A stretch of DNA of 11,379 nt, taken from NCBI GenBank assembly GCA_036939755.1, contig JALLAZ010001309.1:1-11379 (forward strand), given 5' to 3'. Position numbers and translations under genes: made by a program. Numbering within the stretch: position 1 is the stretch's first letter; the number at the start of each line of letters is the position of its first letter. Under the pieces are notes generated by a model. The model worked only from the letters and a program-made list of their open reading frames with translations. It did not search any database and had not been told where the DNA came from. This document shows positions 1-7,083 of the stretch, in pieces. Origin of the DNA: Stephanodiscus triporus. Its lineage: Eukaryota > Bacillariophyta > Thalassiosirophyceae > Thalassiosirales > Thalassiosiraceae.

Positions 1-73
1 AACCGGTTCTGTAGGAATGTTGACATGCCTTTGGTTCATTCGTAAGATTTTCAGCACCATTAAGGTGGACTAA
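1..73 (+). CDS. 3' end of a second TM9SF (EMP70/nonaspanin) gene, partial
   Basis: The reading frame from base 2 gives 23 codons and a TAA stop at 71-73. The peptide begins TGSVGMLTCLWF and ends KIFSTIKVD. This matches the last transmembrane helix and cytosolic tail of TM9SF proteins; K-V-D fits the C-terminal KXD/E signal known in this family for Golgi retention and COPI binding. Bases 1-55 are identical to the reverse complement of the corresponding part of the TM9SF gene on the minus strand (7084-9275). The last six codons differ at about six positions and change only one residue (T for S). The rest of this gene lies upstream of the window. It could be a paralogue, a divergent haplotype or an assembly branch; the sequence alone does not decide. 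Confidence 0.8.
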   Translation, partial: TGSVGMLTCLWFIRKIFSTIKVD

Positions 74-760
74 ATGCACTGCTCGTCATTGCTGAATGGA
101 TCTCATATCAAGGTTCTAGAAGTTATGTTGGGCTTGGGTTATGTATGTAGTGCGTGCTGAATCAGGCTGTGGGGGATAACTTACATAGATATTTTCCAAT
201 ATTAGTTTTTGACTTGAAGGGGGATTCTCGAGAAGAAGTCTTTGTCCTTGAATGAAATTCACTCTCCTGAATCGATTTTTTGTGAGGGCATGACTGCCTT
301 GGTATGGCTTTGTCCCTAATACCGGTACTCCTCGTTTGAAACTAAGAACCAGCCAAGAGAGTGTAGCAAAGGGATTAGACTAAACTCAATAGTGTATTAT
401 CTACTCCAAAAGCACACAAAGCAAAGACATGGATGGGGCTAGAAGAAGTTCCAATCTAACTTGGGTCCCTTTTCTCTTATCATCTGTGCCGTTGTCCTTG
501 AATTCATCATCATCTTAACCTAGCACCTCGCCCGGAATTAGACTACAAACAGGGCTCTTATGGACCTGGCCAGGCTGCTCCTTGAAGGAGGTGCGGCAAG
601 AGGGACAAGTGGAAAACTGCTGTCTGCAGCGACAAAAAAAGGTAGATATACAGTGCCGTACAAATTCTGAAGTACAAGTTGGCTCACCACATCAGTTACA
701 TTACAAAATCAAGAACAGTGTCAATCAAGCCATCGTCTTGGTGTTTGGGAGGTTACCTAA
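74..760. other. Intergenic stretch without a recognisable gene
   Basis: No convincing gene was found. Short open stretches occur on the plus strand: 582-794 in frame 3, and a coding-looking stretch from about 561 in frame 1 that stops near 670. They change frame and match no family I recognise. They could be the 5' part of the decayed gene that continues from 761. The first bases are presumably the 3' UTR of the partial TM9SF gene. Confidence 0.5.
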
Positions 761-1601
761 AAGTATTGGCCGGGGCAGCACCAGAAAGCTCTAAACAAGG
801 CTCTCAAACACATCCTGCATAGTGAGAATCGAGTCGTGAAGTTTGATCTTGAAATTATGACTTGTCCTCTCATTTCATTTCTGGTCAGTCTTCCTTGGAA
901 CGGAGGAAGAAAACATCTTCAAAAGGCAAAAGGCAATCGAGGCAAGTCAGGGGAGGATCCTCAAGGGAAGGGTCATGAAAAACTACAATAAGATCTTGGT
1001 GGAAAATTGTAAGGAAGACTTGCTCTATTTCCTCCAAAAATATCCAAAGGAAAAACGTGAGATCAGTTAACTGGCATAATTTCCAAAAAATAGCATTCGG
1101 CCAAGTGTCTTATCCTATTACAATGATTGGAAGGACCACATCGCTGCACATGTAAGTTGCAATGACACTCAAGTCAATGTCAAAGAAATCAAAATTCAGC
1201 ACATGTTGAGATACGTTGGTCACAGAGGTGGTCTAACAAATAAAGGCAGAATTCACTCTGCAGAGTCCCGTGCCAATTTGAACGATGTAAGAAATGGCTA
1301 CATAGCTGACTGAGATGGTCTAAGGACTAAAGACAAGGGGATGAAGGGCAAAGTGTAATCTAACAAGAGCCGTGCCAAAATGAGCAAGGCAAGGAAGGGC
1401 ACGAGGCACTCCGCAGAGGCACGTGCCAAAATCAGCAAGGCGAGGAAGGGCACGAAGCACTCCACAGAAGCACGTGCCAAAATGAGTGTGGCGAGGAAAG
1501 GCTGAGCACTGTGCAAAATGAGCAAGGCGAAGAAGGGCGGAAAGAGCACATATATCGAAGAGAAAATGCCAGATGTGCGAAACAAAGAGAACCAGGATTA
1601 G
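761..1601 (+). pseudogene. Decayed gene ending in tandem NUMOD3-like repeats
   Basis: Frame 3 reads as protein-like sequence from 861 to the TAG at 1599-1601. It is broken by stops at 1068, 1077, 1311, 1356 and 1503. A coding-looking frame-2 stretch (761 to about 890) would join it through a frameshift. The 3' part is a tandem array with a 51-bp (17-residue) period, with units starting at 1269, 1320, 1371, 1422 and 1473 and a shortened unit near 1509. The best units read RAKMSKARKGTRHSAEA and RAKISKARKGTKHSTEA. This is the pattern of NUMOD3, a DNA-binding motif known from HNH and GIY-YIG homing endonucleases and related proteins. No HNH or GIY-YIG catalytic motif was seen in the upstream part, whose family I do not recognise. 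The stops indicate a pseudogene unless an unusual exon structure removes them. Confidence 0.6.
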
Positions 1602-1754
1602 AAAATAGTACTTCAAGTGTTACTGAGCAGCAAAGACGACAAGCGTAATGACAAGTACTAAAATATTCCTCATGATTTGTTGGTATTGGATGTCTTCTTT
1701 CTTCACCGGTGCATGGATCTTCTTGCAATTTGGATTTGGCCCTCCTATCGTTTA
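1602..1754. other. Short spacer between the decayed repeat gene and the kinase 3' end
   Basis: These 153 bases separate two convergent units. They probably contain the 3' UTR of the minus-strand kinase gene. No coding or structured feature was recognised. Confidence 0.4.
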
Positions 1755-4674
1755 CTAATTCTCGCTGAAAACCTGTTCAAATTCCTGGAAGTCAACCTCG
1801 CCTGATTCATTCAAACCCAGTGTGCTTATCAAAGATGCTCTGCAAAGTGCCGGAGTAAATAATGACAGGATCCGCAAATTAAAGAACTCACAAGGTATAC
1901 ACACATCAAGATGAGAAGGTTATGAAAGGGAAGAAGAGACAACTTACATTTCGCTGTCAGAAAAGGCAGCGCCAAGACTCTGCATCAACTGACTCAACTC
2001 TGTTTTATTCAACGTACCGGACCGGTCCTGGTCGATATCATCGAATGCCTCCTTCAACTGTGCTTTATTCGGAAACGACCTCATCCTTCGAATTACGACA
2101 GCTCTACGGAATTCTTGTCTCATTGCCAACTCTTTGAGGGTAGATTCGAGAATCGGGTACTTTGCAGATAATTTTTGCAACTTGCTCAACGGAATACACT
2201 TCATCACACAAGTATCAGTTGCGCAAACTGCCGATGCCTTCCTGTTTCTCTTCAAGGCCTGGGAATTCATCCCAAACAATCGACCTGGTTTGGCGGAATA
2301 TATAATATGCTCCGCAAATGTGATGTCGACAAGGCCCTCCTTCGTGATGTAAGCGTCGACGGGTACTTCACCCTCTTTGAAAAGAAAATCGCCCTTTTTG
2401 TATGTTTTCTCGGTCATCTCACCAACCCTTCCTAAGATGTCCAGGGCGCGTTCGAACTTCTCCTTGTTCGCTTTTTCTCGAAGCGTCGTAGCGAGCGGCG
2501 ACCCCTTTATAACATACTTCGAGAAAAAATCTTTATCGATTCGTAGCGCATTGACCGGGGTCGTACACGTAATTGTGGTCCGTCTCTTCCTACCCATGAT
2601 ACCCCCCTTTCCAAACATGTCGCCCTGTCCTTTCTTGGCCCGGAATCCATCCTTAGTGCTGACCTCGATGGTCCCGCTGTTTATAAAATACATGTAGTCT
2701 CCCTCATCGTCCTCATTGTATATCACTTGACCCTTCTTAAAATGAATGCTTTTCATATTTTGACCAATTATATCGGAGAAATGATGGAACGACATTTTGT
2801 GCTCGGCTTCCTCTCTGGTGGTTCCCCGGCGACGCAACGACGACTTATTTGACGTCGAAAGAGCCTTAAGATCTTTCCTGTCCAGGAAGCCCTTCTTGTC
2901 TTTATCGAGGTGGTTGAACGCTCGTTCGAGGAGGGAGGTTTGTTTATCGTTCGAATTCTCGTCCGAGTCCTCCGACGAGAACGAGAGCAGCTTCTCGATG
3001 ACAGTCTTCTCGATTCCCGATTTGTACCCCGAAAGCTGCTTCAGGCGCTGCGCGGAGTCCTCCATGACGTATTCGGATGCCGTTTCCCCGGTGACCCACG
3101 GGTGATGCAGCATCTCATGCGCTGTCATGCGTTTTTTGGGATCGGGTTCCATCAGCTTGATTAGCAAATCGAGCGCTGACGGGGATAGGTTCCCGGCGTG
3201 CGAGCCTTCCGTCAGGGGCGGTTGGCGCTGTTCCTTTATCCGACGCGCGATTTCCTCGTCCGTGGCACCGCAATCCAAATCGAACGGATGACGCCCCAGC
3301 AGCATCATGTATACTATCACGCCCAGCGCCCACATGTCCGCCGAGGGATCGAGAGGTATGGTCTCGTCATCGAATGCCTCGGGGGGGCAATATGCGGTGG
3401 TGGCGCCGTGGTTGTGCGTCAGGGTCCTACGAGAGGAGAGACGGCTGCCGTCCGCTTCCTCCGGGTGGGATAATACCTCCGAACATCCGAAATCGATGAG
3501 CTTAATGATGACGGCATCGCCGCGCGTCGTCTTTCGGAGCATGATATTCTCGGGCTTCAAATCTGCGGGAGTAAAAAAAGAGGATGATCGAAGACGTTAG
3601 GAAATAACCCCCCAACGAAAGAAAGATTCTCAACGACGATTCCGATAGAACGCGCACGCCACACGTACCGGCGTGCACCACCCCAATGCCGTGGATGAAA
3701 TCCAATGCCGACGCCACCTGCCTCAGTAACCTGCTGGCGTCCGCCTCCGAATACGCCCCGTGCTTGATCAGGTGCTCGAACATCTCGCCGCCGTCCAACA
3801 AATCCAGAACTAGGAGGTAATCGTCCTCCTCGTCGAAGTTTTCCCTGAGCATGCATATGTTGGGATGGCCGCCGTGCGCCCGTATGTGCAGGAGGGCGTT
3901 CATCTCCCTCCGGAACTCCGCGTCCTCGGTGAATTCCTTGGGTATCTTCTTGAGCGCGCACGACTCGCCTGTCGATCGATCCCTGCAGAGGTATACGTCC
4001 CCGTACGCCCCGGAGCCGAGGGGATCGTCGAAGTCGACCTCGTACGCCGCGAAGAAGCTTCGACGGCTCTTCTCGGCGTCCATCCGCCTCGACGTCACGG
4101 CCCGACGGAGTCGCAGGTCGCGGCACGACGACGGCCCCGACGACGAGGACGTGGCCGACACCGCCGAGGCGGTCGCGGCGGCGGCCGAGGAGGACGTGGC
4201 GACGAAGTTGGCATACCCCGCGACGCCGCATCCTCCCTTGAGCCCATCGAACGCGCCGACGAAATTCGCGTAGGGCGGCGGCCCCTCCTCGAGGATCCCG
4301 CGCCGCGACGGATTCGGCGCGGGCGCGGTCATCCCACCTCCCCGCCCCCCGTACGCCCCGTCGGCGCCTCCGCTCGACGATAGTTCCCCCCCCCCCCAGA
4401 CGCCGCCCCCCCCTCCCTCGACCCCCTGACATGCGGCGCCGCGCCTGCCATCATCGCACCCGTCGTCGTCGCGATCGTCGTCGTCGTCGTCGTCGTCGAG
4501 CCGCCGCCGTCCACCGTCGTGGCCGACGATCGTCGTCGCCATCAGGAGCGCCGCCGCCGCCGCCGCCGCCATCTCGTACGAGAGCGCCGGGGCGTCGGCG
4601 GGCGGGCTGAGGCCGGGGCCGCAGGAGGGACGACATGCGCTCCGTCGGGAGGCGGCGCGAAGGGCACGGAACAT
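1755..4674 (-). CDS. CDPK-like protein kinase with EF-hands and two cyclic-nucleotide-binding-like domains
   Basis: A Ser/Thr kinase of 901 aa in three exons: 4674-3669, 3562-1948 and 1839-1755. Introns are 106 nt (GTACGT...GCAG) and 108 nt (GTAAGT...TGCAG). The second intron removes an apparent TAA at 1944 and adds the last EF-hand. The ATG at 4674 is the first after an in-frame TAG seven codons upstream and has A at -3. Residues 1-200 are low complexity (Ala, Gly and an Asp run) with two YANFV motifs (135-139, 154-158). The kinase domain spans about 211-490: glycine loop GSGAYGDVY, ATP-binding K242, alpha-C E257, catalytic H334-A335-D336, D359-F360-G361, and P-P-E397 for APE. EF1 has its loop at 555-566 (D-K-D-K-K-G). 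A degenerate EF2 ends near KMSFHHF (591-597). Two cNMP-binding-like beta-barrels lie at about 600-690 and 709-810. EF3 is canonical (846-857) and EF4 degenerate (882-893, Gly at position 1). Family knowledge predicts Ca2+ activation; the bound cyclic nucleotide, if any, is unknown. There is no Gly2, so no N-myristoylation. Confidence 0.9.
4474..4498 (-). repeat. (GAC)n trinucleotide repeat coding for an Asp run
   Basis: On the plus strand this is an uninterrupted GTC repeat. On the minus strand it codes for the Asp run at residues 60-67 of the kinase N-terminal region. The adjacent minus-strand sequence also codes for Gly and Ala runs (plus-strand C runs near 4387-4417 and GCC repeats near 4551-4571). 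Such tracts are prone to length variation and base-calling error, so the first 200 residues are less certain than the domains. Confidence 0.8.
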
Positions 4675-5082
4675 CTTCGGGTCTGTCTCTCTCTAGTTAT
4701 GAGGTTTCGTTTCGCCGGCTTTTTGCTTTCAGTCTCTATTACGATAAACTACTTTTCGTCATTGATTGGCATCGGAATCTCTCTCTCTCTGTGTCGTTTG
4801 TGTCCTTCTGCGTCGCTCCTTCCCGCACCTGCTGCTGCGCCAACTGAGTGTGGTACTAATTCCTACGCTGTGGAATGGGCCGAGAAGAAGATTTACGTTC
4901 CCCCCTTTCCTCCCGCGGTATCGTACTCTCACGGTAAGTGTAGTAGAACTCTATCGAATTACGATAAATACATACTCACCCCATAAAACCGGCGGCCGGC
5001 GTCAACCCGGTGACCCGACCGGCGCAGCCAGAAAATCAAAAGATCTCTAAGTCGATCAAGCGTGGAGGAATAATTACTTAAG
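4675..5082. promoter_or_regulatory. Divergent intergenic region between the kinase and the 91-aa gene
   Basis: These 408 bases separate two divergently oriented start codons, so they should hold both 5' UTRs and promoters. A CT repeat lies near 4780-4792. No TATA box or other named element could be assigned. Several reading frames are open here only because of base composition. Confidence 0.5.
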
Positions 5083-5722
5083 ATGGCCGAAGGTAAGCAC
5101 TCCTTCGCGCAAAATGCAGAGCGGACGCGGGAGGAGGATTTCATATGCCGTCGTCGTCGTGGGTTTGTATTAAGATCGTCGGCGGATGACCTGTCCCCCA
5201 CAAGATGGGGGGCCTCGCGCGGAACGAGGAGTCTTACCTAATTATTCGATGCACCTATTTCTCGCTCCGCGATTGGATCGCCCCGCTGGCTGCCATCATC
5301 TCTCGCATATCGCCGTGTTGACATCGTCGTCGTCCCCCCCCAACCCCACCCCACCCCCACCCCCACCCCCACCCCGCTCGCTTCCGCCATATCACACTTC
5401 TCACCTCCTCCGCCCCACCCACCGCCTCCTCTCCCCCCCACGCCCCCCGGGGAAAGAATACACGCTGGAAAAGTGCAAGATCCTCGCCGAGGCCGTCGCG
5501 AGCGTCAACGACCTTCCCATCCAGTGCAAGAAGTACCCCGAGGCCGTCGAGGCCGTCGGGACGACGATCAAGAGGCGCGTCACCGAGGGCGGCGCCGGCG
5601 GGGCGTACTCGGGCATGACCGGCGGCCTCGCCGCCCGGGCGAATAGGGAGAAGGGCATCGAGAGCCACGCACAGATCCAGCGCAGGCTCACGAATTCCCG
5701 CCGTTTCACGAAGCAGGCCTGA
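5083..5722 (+). CDS. Small two-exon protein of unknown function, 91 aa
   Basis: The ATG at 5083 begins a coding exon of only 10 nt (5083-5092). It ends at GAAG|GTAAGC, and a 364-nt intron runs to the AAAG at 5453-5456. Exon 2 (5457-5722) continues in phase and ends with TGA at 5720-5722. The protein starts MAEEYTLEKCKILAEAV and ends RRFTKQA. It has a predicted helical N-terminal half with two Cys (K-C-K, Q-C-K), a Gly/Ala-rich centre (residues about 51-64: GGAGGAYSGMTGG), and a basic C-terminus. I see no signal peptide, membrane segment or known domain. The unspliced frame also runs back to an ATG at 5186, but that would translate the C-rich intron into implausible Pro-rich sequence. The alternating hydrophobic pattern and clean termination support a real gene. 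I do not recognise the family. Confidence 0.65.
5093..5456 (+). other. C-rich intron of the 91-aa gene
   Basis: The donor is GTAAGC and the acceptor AAAG. The 3' half is dominated by C runs, including a tandem CCCCAC-type repeat at about 5344-5376, followed by a pyrimidine-rich tract up to the acceptor. This explains the open but Pro/Gly-biased frames on both strands here. The complementary strand has the spacing of G-tracts able to form a G-quadruplex. Confidence 0.6.
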
Positions 5723-7083
5723 GATGATTAACAAAAAAATATAGGGAGGGGGGAAGGAGGGGGGGAAAGAAGGGGAAAATAATTAAAGTGCTGTAAGCGT
5801 GCGGTGGAAGGGAAGGAGGAAAGGGGAGGGGGGTAGGATCGTCGTGTATATTATATACCCCCCCCCCCCGGGGGATGCCATGACCGTGGGTAAGCATATT
5901 AGAGGGGTGGGGCGTGTTGTTTTGAATTAGGCTGAATGCATGGTTAGACCAACGAGAATGGGGGGGGCGGGGGGGGGCGGGGTAGAGTGGAGGCTGGGAG
6001 GCGTACTGACAGGTTCATGTCCAAACAACCGAGGTTGACCCTCGGCTTCTAGAGAGGTAGTCTCCTTCATTCTAGTTGGGGCGGGTGGGGGGGGGGGGGG
6101 GGCTACCATTGACGAGTTGATTGAGTCGGAGGGAGACAGGGTGTGATGGCATGTAGAGAACTCTAATACTCTATCTAGCATATAAGTAACTCTCTGCTCG
6201 ACGAAGGACCTTCCCGATTCATGATTCAACAGTAGGCCTCTGCTTTCAAAGTTCCCTTGAGGCAGAGTGTGACTACACTATCTATCGTACTTACCGTCGA
6301 GAAAAGGGTTAGGATTAGGGGCATCCGCAGACTTGGTCCCCGAAGTGCCTTGCGCTAGAAAGGCGCCGATGTAAATAAATGTTGCTATCGTGGACCCTGC
6401 TCTTGATGAAAGAGGAGGTGGGGTTTATTTCAAGGTCGATATCGCGTTGACGAGGACAAAATTGTTGCTGCATTCCCTACCGAAACGAACGAGTCTCGCC
6501 AGATCCATATTGGGATTGAGTTTTGAAGTAATGAACGACGGGTCATGATGAGGGACAGGTGTGACACGCATCTCTTTGCGTCAGCGTTTTACTTTCTGTA
6601 CACCCCAACAAAACAGCTGTTAGCACCATCGTTGCGAATATCTTGCAATGTTGATATTGCCAGGTCTGTTGCCAACGTGTGAGCCAGGGGCACATGTTGT
6701 CATGTACGAACATCGCCTCGTAGGTACTATGTTACCTTGTACTTGGCACCTGATTTTGTGATGGCCACCTCAAAGCGACCATCCCCCTCCCGCTCCAAAC
6801 CTCCGCTTATCAAGATGACATATTCTTTTCGTTGCTGGAGTGGTTGCAACGATATCATTAATCGTTTGGTGTCATAATTGAGAGTACCTTACAATTTTAT
6901 CTTGATCGATATTTATTCCCATATTGCTCGAATTCATTATTTCTAATGCATAGGTCAAGTCAACAGGTTGTGCCTCTTGAACCCAGTAACATTAAATAAA
7001 TGTGCAAACCTAAGGCCGCACCCTACAAACAATGAACAATGGTTGAAAAATGGTTCCACTCGAAGCGACTAAGCACAACTCCT
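5723..7083. other. Long non-coding intergenic region with G-rich tracts
   Basis: No gene could be supported in these 1361 bases, which lie between the 3' ends of two convergent genes. Bases about 5740-5840 are purine-rich with repeated G runs. The stretch 5845-5857 is an AT-rich near-palindrome, followed directly by a run of 12 C and 5 G (5858-5874). Bases 5960-5982 are almost pure G, and 6087-6102 is a run of 16 G. From about 6110 the base composition becomes ordinary. A 57-codon open stretch without an ATG (6375-6548, +) is not enough to call a gene. Confidence 0.6.
6087..6102 (+). repeat. Mononucleotide G run (16 G)
   Basis: Sixteen consecutive G, preceded by GGGGCGGGT. It is one of several G runs in the intergenic region and a likely site of length variation or assembly error. 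Confidence 0.9.

Noticed and set aside
1298..1728. Several overlapping minus-strand ORFs of 95-98 aa
   Set aside because: They are antisense to the NUMOD3-like repeat array. Their repeated Leu/Ala/His sequence is the complement of the 51-bp repeats and changes frame freely.
3557..4432. Long alternative-frame ORFs opposite and beside the kinase (for example 291 aa on minus, 172 aa on plus)
   Set aside because: Arg/Gly/Pro-rich shadows of a very GC-rich exon. None shows a domain, while the chosen frame carries every kinase motif.
5238..5734. Minus-strand ORFs of 67-159 aa across the 91-aa gene
   Set aside because: GVGVGWGW-type sequence is the complement of the C-rich intron, and the rest is antisense to exon 2.
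6306..6321. Telomere-like GGGTTAGGATTAGGG
   Set aside because: Only two imperfect units inside ordinary sequence; too short to claim an interstitial telomere.
6375..6548. 57-codon open stretch on plus in the long intergenic region
   Set aside because: It has no ATG, no splice partner that I could identify and no recognisable motif. The length is compatible with chance.
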